A stretch of DNA of 64,000 nt from Flavobacterium petrolei (GCF_003314435.2 NZ_QNVY02000002.1:186001-250000); one strand, 5' to 3'. Numbered from the stretch's first letter, positions 1 to 9,053 are shown. Notes: generated from the sequence alone by a model not told the origin. A program made the numbers and translations.

Positions 1-234
1 AAACCGCTTGGCAAGTGGTGTATTTTTATTGGAAAATGCATGATTCCAGTCATTCAAAACAATCGAATTCAAAGTATCATCCGACTGATTAACAAAAATA
101 ATTTCCTGCTTAATAGCTAGTGTTTTATTAGCAGCATTAACCTCAACTTTCATCTTAGATTGATGTTGGGCATATTGATTGAATGACGTTAATAAAATAA
201 GGAATTGAAATATTATTTTAAGATATGCTTTCAA
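1..234 (-). CDS. Secreted M1-like metallopeptidase, N-terminal part (cut by window edge)
   Basis: Only the first 78 codons are in the window; the reading frame runs off base 1. I place the start at a TTG (bases 234-232): the frame upstream has a TAA at 246-244 and no ATG lies between, while starting at the later Met would delete the signal peptide. The N-terminus is a signal peptide (KAYLKIIFQFLILLTSF then YAQ) followed by a beta-rich stretch with NDWNHAFSNKNTPLAKRF, which I associate with the N-terminal domain of flavobacterial M1-type aminopeptidases. Likely exported to the periplasm or cell surface. The catalytic region is outside the window, so the family call is an inference. Confidence 0.5.
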   Translation of the reverse strand, partial: MKAYLKIIFQFLILLTSFNQYAQHQSKMKVEVNAANKTLAIKQEIIFVNQSDDTLNSIVLNDWNHAFSNKNTPLAKRF

Positions 235-310
235 ATTTTGGTATTATTTATTAAAAAAATAAATATACTTATAATTCGATATAATTATTCAGATGTTCAC
301 TAAAATTAAG

Positions 311-342
311 CAAAAAAAGAAGCTGTTTTTGAGGCAGCTTCG
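311..342 (-). terminator. Rho-independent terminator after the LOG gene
   Basis: Perfect 7-bp stem GAAGCTG (319-325) / CAGCTTC (335-341) with a 9-base loop. The A-run at 312-318 reads as a U-tract on the minus strand, just past the stop of the minus-strand LOG-family gene. A T-run at 343-347 would also let it work on the plus strand. Confidence 0.75.
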
Positions 343-348
343 TTTTTA

Positions 349-1077
349 TTAAAAATTTGGTGATAAATCGTATTTCTTATAAAATGCATTCAATACATCA
401 ACCACTTCATCCTCTGTATCTACAATTTTAAATAAATTCAAATCTTCCGCATGCACTGTACCTTCTCTTTCTACTAATACTGTTTTTATCCAGTCAATCA
501 ATCCCGTCCAGAAACTGCTCCCAACCAATATGATTGGGAATTTGGCTATTTTTTTAGTTTGAATCAAAGTCATCGCTTCAAACATTTCGTCCAAAGTACC
601 AAAACCTCCTGGCATTACCACAAAGCCTTGAGAATATTTTACAAACATTACTTTTCGAACAAAGAAATAATCAAAATTCAAATTTTTATCACTGTCAATA
701 TATGGATTATAATGTTGCTCAAAGGGTAATACAATGTTAAGTCCCACTGAGGTTCCACCGCCTAAATGCGCTCCTTTATTACCCGCTTCCATAATTCCTG
801 GTCCGCCGCCAGTAATCACTCCGTAACCAGCTTTACTGATTTTATAAGCAATTTTTTCGGCAAGCAAATAATATTCATGCTCTGGTTTTGTTCTAGCAGA
901 GCCAAAAATAGTTACGCAAGGACCTATGCGTCCCATGCTCTCGTAACCGTTCACAAATTCGGCCATGATTTTAAAAATAGCCCAACTATCATTGGTTCTA
1001 ATTTCGTTCCAAGTTTTTCTTTTTAATCGGTCTTGGATTACTTTATCCTCGTCATTATCAAAGTCTTCTAATCTCAT
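349..1077 (-). CDS. LOG family protein (TIGR00730 Rossmann fold; cytokinin-riboside monophosphate phosphoribohydrolase-like)
   Basis: 242 aa with the family signatures GGGPGIMEAGNKGA (about residues 90-103) and PGGFGTLDE (156-164), the latter the PGGxGTxxE motif of LOG/lysine-decarboxylase-like phosphoribohydrolases, plus RK at 141-142. LOG enzymes release a base from nucleoside 5'-monophosphates; the true bacterial substrate is often AMP or unknown. I start at ATG 1077, not at a longer TTG frame opening at 1131, because the extra 18 codons are translated from a conserved-looking RNA element (1105-1188) and resemble no protein. Acts in the cytosol. It probably lay directly downstream of uvrA before the DUF559 cassette arrived. 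Confidence 0.85.
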   Translation of the reverse strand: MRLEDFDNDEDKVIQDRLKRKTWNEIRTNDSWAIFKIMAEFVNGYESMGRIGPCVTIFGSARTKPEHEYYLLAEKIAYKISKAGYGVITGGGPGIMEAGNKGAHLGGGTSVGLNIVLPFEQHYNPYIDSDKNLNFDYFFVRKVMFVKYSQGFVVMPGGFGTLDEMFEAMTLIQTKKIAKFPIILVGSSFWTGLIDWIKTVLVEREGTVHAEDLNLFKIVDTEDEVVDVLNAFYKKYDLSPNF

Positions 1078-1104
1078 ATTCTCTATTTTAAATCTTATTT
1101 TTTT

Positions 1105-1188
1105 GGAGCCACTTCCAGCTATTCGTTTCAATCTTAATCGCCGAACCCCGGCTCATAAGGATTTCCGCTGCTATCTGGGCTAGGGCTC
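1105..1188 (-). ncRNA. Candidate structured RNA motif between uvrA and the LOG gene
   Basis: On the minus strand this 84-nt element opens with GAGCCCTAGCCC and closes with GGAAGTGGCTCC, so GAGCC pairs with GGCTC end to end. Inside are GATAGCAGCGGAAATCC, a small GCCG-GGGTT-CGGC hairpin, and GATTGAAACGAATAGCTGG. Base composition is much richer in GC than the flanks. I recall the same arrangement (CCCTAGCCC, GCAGCGGAAATCC, variable hairpin, GATTGAAACG, AGCTGG) between genes in many Bacteroidota, possibly related to the Flavo-1 motif, but I cannot confirm a family name. The following A-run argues against a simple terminator. It lies 28 nt upstream of the LOG start codon. Confidence 0.5.
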
Positions 1189-1195
1189 TCAATTA

Positions 1196-1258
1196 CTAAA
1201 GTAATTCTTTTTTCAAAAACTGCGCCGTATAGCTCTTCTTAATTTTTTATAATTTTTA
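1196..1258 (-). pseudogene. Orphan duplicate of the uvrA 3' end
   Basis: The minus strand encodes [16 protein letters not shown] followed by TAG, the same last 16 residues as the intact UvrA that ends at 1910. Upstream similarity continues about 12 bases, with one inserted A that breaks the frame. Differences in the 16 codons are AGC/AGT, ACG/ACT and CAG/CAA, all synonymous. The copy is followed (minus strand) by the RNA element, so this is probably the ancestral uvrA end, displaced when the DUF559 cassette supplied a new 3' end. It has no start and cannot be expressed as a useful protein. Confidence 0.75.
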
Positions 1259-1297
1259 CAAGAAGTTATTTTCACATCGAGTTGTTATTGTATTTTT

Positions 1298-1338
1298 CCC
1301 CTCATTTGGAGGGGTGCCCGTTAGGGCGGGGTGGTTTT
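1298..1338 (+). repeat. Left terminal inverted repeat of the DUF559 cassette
   Basis: 41 bp made of two small hairpins: CCCCTC-ATTTG-GAGGGG (1298-1314) and GCCC-GTTA-GGGC (1316-1327), then GGGTGGTTTT. Its first 21 bases are identical to the reverse complement of the right end (1868-1907). The second hairpin differs in loop and stem between the two ends with pairing kept (GCCC/GGGC here, GCCT/AGGC on the right), which suggests structure is what is conserved. Confidence 0.8.
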
Positions 1339-1350
1339 ATTGTCTAAATT

Positions 1351-1791
1351 TCAACAAATAGCCTCTTTATTTCCAAATTCTAAAACAATGTAGCTTTCCA
1401 GTTCCAACATTACATTATTCAAATCATGTTTTACCCTTAAATTAGATATTCTGTAAACCTTTAATCCTAAAGAAACGAGATAATCTTCTCTTGTTTGGTC
1501 GTAATCTTCTTTATTATTATGGCTTGAACCGTCAATTTCAATTACTAAACCTAAGGTTTTTACATAGAAATCTACAATATAATTACCAATGATTCTTTGT
1601 CTGTCAAAATCTATTTTCCAAAACATTCCTTTGTGCACTTGCAACCAAAAAATAACTTCTGACAACACACCTGCTTTGCGCAATGCTCGTGATCTAGCTT
1701 TTAGTTTTATGTTATACGGTAAGTTTTCAATGAAATTTCTATAAATAGGCTGCATGTTTATATAAGCCGTTATCTCGCCATTGTTTTCCAT
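1351..1791 (-). CDS. DUF559 (Vsr/PD-(D/E)XK-like) endonuclease-domain protein
   Basis: 146 aa. The core DFDRQRIIGNYIVDFYVK (about residues 60-80) followed by LVIEIDGSSHNNKEDYDQTR (about 82-101) is the D...ExD pattern of the DUF559/very-short-patch-repair-like nuclease fold; the C-terminal helix region carries LGLKVYRISNLRV. A short basic N-terminal region (KLKARSRALRKAGVLSEV) fits DNA binding. It is the sole gene between the inverted repeats, reads in the same direction as uvrA, and begins 77 bp inside the right repeat. Family members are commonly annotated only as endonuclease-domain proteins. A homing or mobility role is my inference; repair is the alternative. Confidence 0.8.
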   Translation of the reverse strand: MENNGEITAYINMQPIYRNFIENLPYNIKLKARSRALRKAGVLSEVIFWLQVHKGMFWKIDFDRQRIIGNYIVDFYVKTLGLVIEIDGSSHNNKEDYDQTREDYLVSLGLKVYRISNLRVKHDLNNVMLELESYIVLEFGNKEAIC

Positions 1792-1867
1792 AATCGTTGT
1801 TTCTATTCCCTTTTTTTGGAACGGAACCTACGAATAAATTTACAAAAAGAAAACACTAATAGTAAAG

Positions 1868-1907
1868 AAAACCAACCCGCCTTTCAGGCACCCCTCCAAA
1901 TGAGGGG
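1868..1907 (-). repeat. Right terminal inverted repeat of the DUF559 cassette
   Basis: Reverse complement of the left repeat over its outer 21 bases; hairpins CCCCTC...GAGGGG (1891-1907) and GCCT-GAA-AGGC on the minus strand (about 1880-1890). It touches the uvrA stop codon (1910-1912). Confidence 0.8.
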
Positions 1908-1909
1908 AA

Positions 1910-4741
1910 TCAAAGTAATTCTTTTTTCAAAAATTGCGCAGTATAACTCTTCTTAATTTTTATGATTTCTTCAGGTGTTCCTTTGGCGATAAGCTGTCCA
2001 CCGCCTTTTCCACCTTCAGGGCCAATGTCAATAATATAATCCGCTAATTTGATAACATCCATATTATGTTCGATAATCAAAATCGTATTTCCTTTATCAA
2101 CCAGCTTATTGATTACTTCCATCAAGACTCTAATGTCTTCAAAATGCAATCCAGTTGTGGGTTCGTCCAGAATATAAAACGTATTTCCAGTGTCTTTTTT
2201 AGATAATTCTCCCGCCAATTTGATTCGTTGCGCCTCGCCACCGGAAAGCGTTGTACTTTGTTGACCCAATGTGATGTAACCCAAACCAACATCCTGAATC
2301 GTTTTTACTTTTCTGTAAATCTTCGGAATCATTTCAAAAAACGGAACCGCTTCATCCACCGTCATATTTAAAACATCCGAAATGGATTTCCCTTTGTATC
2401 GAATTTCCAATGTTTCTCTGTTAAAACGCTTTCCTTGACAGGTTTCACATTCCACATAAACATCTGGCAGAAAGTTCATTTCAATTGTTCGTACACCGGA
2501 ACCTTCGCAGGTTTCACAGCGTCCGCCTTTTACATTAAAACTAAATCGGCCCGCTTTATAACCCCTAATCATACTTTCGGAAGTCATCGTAAACAGATTT
2601 CTTATTTCGGTAAAAACTTCCGTATAAGTTGCCGGATTGCTTCGGGGTGTTCTTCCAATCGGACTTTGGTCAATATCAATCACTTTATCGATGTGCTCCA
2701 ATCCTTCAATTTTTTTATAGGGCTGCGGTTTTTTGACACCGTTAAAATAATAAGCATTCAAAATAGGGTAGAGCGTTTCATTAATCAAAGTTGATTTTCC
2801 ACTTCCCGAAACTCCAGTCACGCAAATCATTTTACCCAAAGGCAATTCTATCGAAACATTTTTCAAGTTGTTTCCTGTTGCTCCGGTCAGTTTTAGGAAT
2901 TTTCCATTTCCTTCTCTACGTTTTTTTGGAACTTCAATTTTCATCTCGCCATTCATGTACTTGGCGGTAATGGTATGGTGTTTCAGGATTTCGGCAGGCG
3001 TTCCTTTGCTGATGATTTCTCCTCCGTATTTTCCCGCTTTTGGTCCAATATCAATCACATAATCCGCGCGTTCAATCATGTCTTTATCGTGTTCCACCAC
3101 AATTACAGAGTTTCCAATATCTCGTAATTGTTCCAGAGAATGAATTAGTTTTTCGTTGTCTCTTTGGTGTAAACCAATACTTGGTTCATCCAAAATATAC
3201 AAAACACCAACCAACTGCGAACCAATTTGAGTTGCCAAACGGATGCGTTGTGCCTCACCACCAGAAAGTGATTTGGAACTTCGGCTTAAAGCCAAATAAT
3301 CCAAACCTACATTCATCAAGAAGTTCAATCGGTCCTTAATCTCTTTGATTACTTCAGTAGCGATACGCTTTTGTTTATCAGATAAATGGTTATCTAAAGC
3401 ATTAAACCAAACCGTCAAATCCGAAATGTCCATATCGCACAATTCGGTAATATTTTTTCCATTAATTTTAAAGAACTGTGCTTCTTTTTTCAAGCGAGAA
3501 CCATCACAAACCGGACATTTTATTTCGTCCATGAATTCCTTGGCCCAACGTTTTATGCTTGTTGAACCGCTTTCGTCATGTTGATTTTTGATAAAATGCG
3601 AAATCCCTTCAAAATCAATTTTGTATTCTCTGGCAACGCCAAGATCTTTAGAATTGATGGTGAATTTTTCTTTTCCGCCATTCAAAATCATTTCCATCGC
3701 CTCAGCAGGAATTGTGTTAACTGCATCTGTCAATTTGAAGCCATATTTTTCACCAATAATTTCCAATTGCTTGAAAATCCAGGATGATTTATATTCTCCT
3801 AATGGAGCAAAGCCTCCCGCTTTTATTGATAATTTTGGATTTGGAATAATCTTCTTTGGATTAATTTCATTTACCGTTCCTAATCCGTTGCAGTGGTCAC
3901 AAGCACCTTTTGGTGAGTTGAAAGAAAATAAATTGGGTTCTGGATTCTGGTAGGAGATTCCAGTAGTTGGACACATCAAATTCCTGCTAAAAAAACGAAC
4001 TTCATTAGAATCTTGGTCTAAAACCATCAACACATTTTCTCCGTGATGCATGGCTGTATTGATACTTTCTGTCAAACGTTTTTCATTGTCAGCAGTATCT
4101 TCAATAACCATTCGGTCCACTACAATTTCGATATCATGTGTTTTGTAACGGTCGAGTTTCATTCCCAAAGTAATATCCAGCACATCGCCATTCACGCGAA
4201 CTTTAAGAAAACCTTGCTTGGCAATTTGTTGAAAAAGTTCCGCATAATGTCCTTTTCTAGCCCGAATAACTGGAGCCAAAATATTAATTCGTTTTCCCGT
4301 AAAATCCTGAATAATCAAATCCTTGATTTGCTCATCAGAATAGGAAACCATTTTTTCGCCGGTATTGTAACTGTACGCATCAGCGCCACGAGCGTACAAT
4401 AAACGCAGGAAATCATAAATTTCAGTGATAGTTCCCACGGTGGAACGCGGACTTTTACTGGTTGTTTTTTGTTCGATGGCAATTACTGGAGAAAGTCCGT
4501 CAATTTTATCAACATCTGGACGTTCCAACCCACCCAAAAACTGACGCGCATACGCCGAAAAAGTTTCTACATAACGGCGTTGCCCTTCGGCATAAATCGT
4601 ATCAAAAGCTAAGGAGGATTTCCCGGAACCCGAAAGACCAGTAATTACGACCAGTTTTTCACGAGGAATGGAAACATCTATATTTTTTAAGTTGTGGACG
4701 CGAGCGCCTTGAACTTCAATGGTATTGTCTTTGTCTAACAT
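1910..4741 (-). CDS. uvrA: Excinuclease ABC subunit A
   Basis: DNA-damage recognition ATPase of nucleotide excision repair, acting with UvrB and UvrC. Two ABC modules are complete: Walker A GLSGSGKS (35-42) and GVSGSGKS (643-650), signatures SLSGGEAQR and TLSGGEAQR (about 832), and ILDEP in both halves. The C-terminal zinc module is intact (CETC 742-745, CETC 765-768). The N-terminal one reads CPTT...CDHC, lacking one of four usual cysteines. I start at ATG 4741 ([10 protein letters not shown], 943 aa), as in relatives, and not at 4783, which adds an unconserved MVTLLPTIRNLQKI. The last 16 codons also occur as an orphan copy at 1196-1258, so its present 3' end may be a replacement. Confidence 0.95.
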   Translation of the reverse strand: MLDKDNTIEVQGARVHNLKNIDVSIPREKLVVITGLSGSGKSSLAFDTIYAEGQRRYVETFSAYARQFLGGLERPDVDKIDGLSPVIAIEQKTTSKSPRSTVGTITEIYDFLRLLYARGADAYSYNTGEKMVSYSDEQIKDLIIQDFTGKRINILAPVIRARKGHYAELFQQIAKQGFLKVRVNGDVLDITLGMKLDRYKTHDIEIVVDRMVIEDTADNEKRLTESINTAMHHGENVLMVLDQDSNEVRFFSRNLMCPTTGISYQNPEPNLFSFNSPKGACDHCNGLGTVNEINPKKIIPNPKLSIKAGGFAPLGEYKSSWIFKQLEIIGEKYGFKLTDAVNTIPAEAMEMILNGGKEKFTINSKDLGVAREYKIDFEGISHFIKNQHDESGSTSIKRWAKEFMDEIKCPVCDGSRLKKEAQFFKINGKNITELCDMDISDLTVWFNALDNHLSDKQKRIATEVIKEIKDRLNFLMNVGLDYLALSRSSKSLSGGEAQRIRLATQIGSQLVGVLYILDEPSIGLHQRDNEKLIHSLEQLRDIGNSVIVVEHDKDMIERADYVIDIGPKAGKYGGEIISKGTPAEILKHHTITAKYMNGEMKIEVPKKRREGNGKFLKLTGATGNNLKNVSIELPLGKMICVTGVSGSGKSTLINETLYPILNAYYFNGVKKPQPYKKIEGLEHIDKVIDIDQSPIGRTPRSNPATYTEVFTEIRNLFTMTSESMIRGYKAGRFSFNVKGGRCETCEGSGVRTIEMNFLPDVYVECETCQGKRFNRETLEIRYKGKSISDVLNMTVDEAVPFFEMIPKIYRKVKTIQDVGLGYITLGQQSTTLSGGEAQRIKLAGELSKKDTGNTFYILDEPTTGLHFEDIRVLMEVINKLVDKGNTILIIEHNMDVIKLADYIIDIGPEGGKGGGQLIAKGTPEEIIKIKKSYTAQFLKKELL

Positions 4742-4843
4742 AATTTTTTGCAAATTCCGAATGGTCGGAAGCAAAGTTACCATTTTGATTTATTCTTTCG
4801 ATACAACAGTTTAGAAGATTGTGTTAAAAGAAGTATTAAAAAT

Positions 4844-6628
4844 TTATTCAATCGTCATGGATTTTAGTTTGGTTCTGTAAGCTTCAAGCGCAACAGATTT
4901 AGAAATAAATCCATAATATTTTCCGTCTTTAAGAACGGGTAAGAATGCTTTTTTCGATTTTTCAAATTTATTCATGACCATTTCCATGCTGTCGTCCGGT
5001 GAAATTGTTTCAACAGGTTTTAGCATTATTTCCTTCACCAATGTATATTTAACGCGGTAATTATTGAATATTATTTCGCGAATATCATTAAAATGAACAA
5101 TGCCCAATAAGTTCTGTTCGGTATCAACTACTGCAAATATCACTTGGTTGGAATGAGAAATGAGATCAACGAGTCTTTCTAAATTTTCATTAGGAGTTAC
5201 CGTAAGAAAATCTGTTTGAATAATGGTACTTGTCTCTAGTGTAGAAAGTACATTAGTGTCCTTGTTGCTGGTAAAGGCATGCCCTTTTTGCACGAGATTT
5301 TTCACATCCATCGAGTGTTTTTCAAAACGCTTTGAAATGGCAAAACTGATTGATGCTACAATCATAAGCGGAATCATCAAGTTATATCCTCCGGTAATTT
5401 CAGCAATTAAGAATATCGCAGTCAACGGAGCATGAAATAAACCGCTCAAAATACCTGCCATTCCCACCAAAGTAAAATTACTAACGGGTAATTTAGTAAG
5501 TCCTGTGAGATTTAAAAATTTGGAAAAAAAGAAACCAACATAAGAACCCAAAAACAACGAGGGAGCAAAGTTTCCACCATTACCGCCACTTCCTAAAGTA
5601 ATTCCGGTTGCAAAAACTTTTATCATCATCGTGCACCCTACAAAAAGTAAAAGTGCCCAACTATTATCGCGAAAACTACTGAATAATGTGTTTTCTAATA
5701 ATTTTCCGGGATCGTTCTCTGATAATGTTTTGATACTTTCATATCCTTCTCCAAAAAGTGTTGGAAAAATAAAAATAAGAATGGCTAAAATTGAAGAACC
5801 AAACAACGCTTTTTTATAGGGTGATAATTTAAGTCTTGCGAAAAAATGTTCTACTTTCTGAAAATTTCGGGAGTAATAAACGGAAATGAATCCGGTAAAT
5901 AAACCTAAAAGAATATAAAAAGCAATATTATGATAATCAAAACTCTGTTGCTGTTTAAAGGATAGTAAAATTTCCTCGTTTAATGCAATTACAGAAACCA
6001 AAGCTCCTGTAGCAGCAGCTATCATGATGGGTGTAAAGGCTGCAATACTAACATCCACCAACAGTACTTCGATAGCAAATAATACTCCAGCAATAGGTGC
6101 GTTGAAAGCTGCGGCGATTCCAGCTGCAACTCCACAACCAATTAGTAAAGTTCGGTCTTTATAACTTAATTTATATTTTTGTGCATAGTTTGAACCAAAA
6201 GCAGCTCCTGTAATTACAATTGGACTTTCTAAACCTGCAGAACCACCTAAACCAACCGTTAATGAGCTCGTTACAATTTGGGCGTACATTTGTTTTTTTG
6301 GAATAATACTCGCTTTTTTAGCAACTGCATATAAAATTTGCGAAGTCCCTTTTTGTATTGTTCCTCCTAAAACTCTTTTGATGACAAAAACGGTGAGCAC
6401 AATACCAATTATAGGTAGAATACTATTAATGAAACCCAATTTTAAAATTCCGCTGACATAAGTTGCAAAGGAAAATACCCAATGCGCAAAAGTTTTCAGA
6501 ACTATTACGGCAAATGCAGAGGAGATTCCAACCAAAACGGCAGATAAAAATATAAACTGTTTTGGAGTCAATATAGACTGTGCTACGGCAATTATTACTT
6601 CTAGTTTGGCTATTACTTTTTTGAACAT
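4844..6628 (-). CDS. ClC-family chloride channel/transporter with CBS pair
   Basis: 594 aa membrane protein. The first about 430 residues are hydrophobic ClC helices with GGSAGLESP (128-136; E134 is the position of the proton/gating glutamate), AFNAPIAGVLFAIE, and GSGGNGGNFAPSLF (about 347), matching the GxFxP anion-site motif. The C-terminal about 150 residues (from about 445) form two CBS domains (FLTVTPNENLERLV... and PVETISPDDSMEMVM...), which bind adenine nucleotides and regulate transport. Likely moves Cl- in exchange for H+ across the inner membrane. It follows uvrA by 100 bp in the same direction but need not share a transcript. Confidence 0.9.
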   Translation of the reverse strand: MFKKVIAKLEVIIAVAQSILTPKQFIFLSAVLVGISSAFAVIVLKTFAHWVFSFATYVSGILKLGFINSILPIIGIVLTVFVIKRVLGGTIQKGTSQILYAVAKKASIIPKKQMYAQIVTSSLTVGLGGSAGLESPIVITGAAFGSNYAQKYKLSYKDRTLLIGCGVAAGIAAAFNAPIAGVLFAIEVLLVDVSIAAFTPIMIAAATGALVSVIALNEEILLSFKQQQSFDYHNIAFYILLGLFTGFISVYYSRNFQKVEHFFARLKLSPYKKALFGSSILAILIFIFPTLFGEGYESIKTLSENDPGKLLENTLFSSFRDNSWALLLFVGCTMMIKVFATGITLGSGGNGGNFAPSLFLGSYVGFFFSKFLNLTGLTKLPVSNFTLVGMAGILSGLFHAPLTAIFLIAEITGGYNLMIPLMIVASISFAISKRFEKHSMDVKNLVQKGHAFTSNKDTNVLSTLETSTIIQTDFLTVTPNENLERLVDLISHSNQVIFAVVDTEQNLLGIVHFNDIREIIFNNYRVKYTLVKEIMLKPVETISPDDSMEMVMNKFEKSKKAFLPVLKDGKYYGFISKSVALEAYRTKLKSMTIE

Positions 6629-6670
6629 GATACTTTTTAAGAGGGCTACAAAACTACTATTATTTTAATC

Positions 6671-7339
6671 CTAACACATATTTTTTAACGCTTCTTTTTT
6701 GCTTAATGGTTTTAAAGTATTGGTTTTTACAAATTCTTGAACATCTTCAGGATTTGATTTTGCATATTCCCGTAACGCCCAACCGATTGCTTTTTGAATA
6801 AAAAATTCCTTAGAATGAGCTTGTTTTAAGCATTCGGAGAATAAAAAATCAACATTCGTTCTTTGTTTGTAACCCAATTGAAATAAAATAGCACTTCGGT
6901 TCAACCACATATTCTGTGAATCTGAAAATCGTGTTATTACTTTTTTGGTTTCCGATGGAAATTCTAATAGATATTCTCCTAAAATGTACTTTGCAATCGT
7001 ATCCACGCTGTCCCACCAAGAATTGTTCAGAATTAGTTTTTCAATCAGTTGAATGTCTTCTTTTTTATAATTTCCTTTTAATTCCTTTATCAAAATTTCA
7101 ATGGCACAATACTGAAATTCCCGTTCTGGTTTTGAATATAAATCTAATGCAATTCCCCTTGCGTTTGCTGAAACCTCTTCATTGTTTTCTTTCCAAATTT
7201 CCTTAAAAATGCGTCTTCGTTCCTCGGTTTTTATTCCAAAAAAAGGAAAGTTGTTCTTCATGTATTTTGCCATCGCAAAAGCATTTTCAGGATTTTTATT
7301 TGCTTCAAAAGAGTTTTCTAAGGCAAGTATAAAGTTCAT
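6671..7339 (-). CDS. DNA alkylation repair protein, AlkD-like HEAT-repeat glycosylase
   Basis: 222 aa, the usual AlkD length. Removes cationic alkyl-purines (3-methyladenine, 7-methylguanine) from DNA without base flipping. The catalytic residues known for Bacillus AlkD are present at matching positions: W109 and D113 in SWWDSVD, R148 in WLNRSAIL, and W187 in IQKAIGWALREYAK. The rest is helical HEAT-type repeats. Cytosolic. It ends 42 bp from the ClC gene and starts 13 bp from the first gamma-glutamyltransferase, so it may be the last gene of that operon. Confidence 0.9.
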   Translation of the reverse strand: MNFILALENSFEANKNPENAFAMAKYMKNNFPFFGIKTEERRRIFKEIWKENNEEVSANARGIALDLYSKPEREFQYCAIEILIKELKGNYKKEDIQLIEKLILNNSWWDSVDTIAKYILGEYLLEFPSETKKVITRFSDSQNMWLNRSAILFQLGYKQRTNVDFLFSECLKQAHSKEFFIQKAIGWALREYAKSNPEDVQEFVKTNTLKPLSKKEALKNMC

Positions 7340-7352
7340 AAATTGCTATTTC

Positions 7353-9038
7353 TTAAAATCCAACTGCTTTATCGTCTCCTCTAAAATCAGCACCACCTTC
7401 GAGTTTGTTACTTGGTAAAACCAAAATAGCATCTACTTTTCCTATTACTGGAGTCGTTTTTTCATTGATTAAATATCCTTTCGATTTTAAGTTTTCAAAG
7501 GTTTTAGTATCGAAAGTATTAGGCTCAAAAGTGATTAAATCCGGCAACCATTGGTGGTGAAAACGAGGTGCGTTTACAGCTTCCTGCATACTCAAACTAT
7601 ATTCATAAACATTTAATATTGTTTGTAATACTGATGTAATAATGGTAGAACCGCCGGGAGAACCCACAACCATGAATAATTTTCCGTTTTTCTCTACAAT
7701 TGTTGGAGTCATGGAACTCAACATTCTTTTTTGCGGTGCAATACTGTTGGCTTCATTTCCTACTAACCCAAACATATTGGGTTCACCTGGTTTGGCACTG
7801 AAATCATCCATTTCGTTGTTGAGGAAAAACCCCAGTTCAGCACAATAATATTTAGAACCATAACCGTCATTTAATGTAGTAGTGGACGAAACCGCATTGC
7901 CGAACTGATCTACAATCGAATAATGGGTGGTCTCCGTACTTTCATTATAAGTTACTTTTCCTTCTTTTATTTCCGATGATAAAGTGGCTTTTTCAAAACT
8001 AAAATTCGACATTCTTTGTTTCAAATAATCATCTGCCATTAAAGCTTTTAAAGGTATTTTTACAAAATCTGGGTCGCCCAGATAATAGCTTCTGTCGGCA
8101 TACGCTCTTCTTTCAGCTTCAACAATAACTTGAATGGCTTCGGTTGAATTATGGCCCTTTTTAGCTAGGTCAAAAGGGGCAATCATTTTGAATATTTCAG
8201 CCAAGCATATTCCGCCACTGCTGGGTGGAGGCATTGAAATAACCTTTAAATCTTTATAATCAAAAGTGAGTGGCGTTCTCCATTTGGCTTCGTATTTATT
8301 CAAATCTTCCAAAGTAATTATTGCTCCTTTTTCCTGAAGGTATTTGACTAATATTTTAGCTGTTTCACCTTTGTAAAATTCATCTCTGCCATTTTTTGAA
8401 ATCCTTTTCAATGTAGTTGCCAGCGCAGGATATATTATAACATCATTTTCTTTGAAAGCAGTTGCAAATAATGTTTTGTTGCCATTTACTTTTATGATTT
8501 TGTCTCTATACGCCGCTAATCTATCTTCTTGTTTTTTGGTAACAATAACCCCTCTTTCTGCTAACTCAATTACAGGTTTTAGAATCTCTTCAATCGGTAA
8601 TGAACCCAATTTTTCATGAACTGCAAAAACACCGGCAATTGTTCCGGGAACTCCAATAGCAAGAGGAGATTCGGTGCTTTTTCCTTTTATTACATTTCCT
8701 TTTTCGTCAAGAAACATATCTTTAGTTGCAGCTAATGGCGCTTTTTCTCGGTAATCCAAAGAACCAATTTCTCCGTTTGCTTTTCGATACACCATAAAGC
8801 CGCCACCTCCAAGATTTCCTGCAAACGGATAGGCTACAGCCAAAGCTAATTCAGTAGCAACCATCGCATCAAAAGCATTTCCGCCTTTTTTCATGATTTC
8901 AACTCCAATTTTTGAAGCTTCTTCACGTGCCGAAACAACCATTGCTTCATTAGCAACAAGTCCTGTGGATTGAACCAATACATTTTGGGTTTTGCAACCA
9001 ATAGAAAGAACACTCAATAGAATAATAATTTTTTTCAT
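7353..9038 (-). CDS. ggt: Gamma-glutamyltransferase lipoprotein, copy 1
   Basis: 561-aa Ntn hydrolase precursor that transfers or hydrolyses the gamma-glutamyl group of glutathione. The N-terminus is an SPII signal with lipobox SIGC (Cys15), so it should be a lipoprotein in the periplasm or outer membrane. The self-cleavage/catalytic Thr is T370 in TTHYSIVD, giving a small subunit of about 190 residues. Later motifs are GYGSKYY, NNEMDDFS, MLSSMTPTI and GSPGGSTIIT, the oxyanion and substrate loops. It is a close paralog of the next gene (9054-10739), 15 bp away in the same direction, an evident tandem duplication. Confidence 0.93.
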   Translation of the reverse strand: MKKIIILLSVLSIGCKTQNVLVQSTGLVANEAMVVSAREEASKIGVEIMKKGGNAFDAMVATELALAVAYPFAGNLGGGGFMVYRKANGEIGSLDYREKAPLAATKDMFLDEKGNVIKGKSTESPLAIGVPGTIAGVFAVHEKLGSLPIEEILKPVIELAERGVIVTKKQEDRLAAYRDKIIKVNGNKTLFATAFKENDVIIYPALATTLKRISKNGRDEFYKGETAKILVKYLQEKGAIITLEDLNKYEAKWRTPLTFDYKDLKVISMPPPSSGGICLAEIFKMIAPFDLAKKGHNSTEAIQVIVEAERRAYADRSYYLGDPDFVKIPLKALMADDYLKQRMSNFSFEKATLSSEIKEGKVTYNESTETTHYSIVDQFGNAVSSTTTLNDGYGSKYYCAELGFFLNNEMDDFSAKPGEPNMFGLVGNEANSIAPQKRMLSSMTPTIVEKNGKLFMVVGSPGGSTIITSVLQTILNVYEYSLSMQEAVNAPRFHHQWLPDLITFEPNTFDTKTFENLKSKGYLINEKTTPVIGKVDAILVLPSNKLEGGADFRGDDKAVGF

Positions 9039-9053
9039 TTGAATACTATAAAT

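Larger units (their letters stand above)
1298..1907. mobile_element. Putative DUF559 nuclease cassette with terminal inverted repeats
   Basis: About 610 bp bounded by 40/41-bp inverted repeats (1298-1338 and 1868-1907), holding one gene, a Vsr-like DUF559 nuclease. The right end abuts the uvrA stop codon, whose first base (minus strand T, the complement of 1912) is followed by bases at the cassette edge. On the other side lies an orphan uvrA 3' end (1196-1258). There is no transposase; the nuclease is the only candidate mobility protein. That the unit moves, or moves by homing to the uvrA end, is inference from this architecture. Confidence 0.6.

Noticed and set aside
1078..1131. Longer LOG protein starting at TTG 1131
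   Set aside because: The extra codons are the sequence of the candidate structured RNA and match no family N-terminus.
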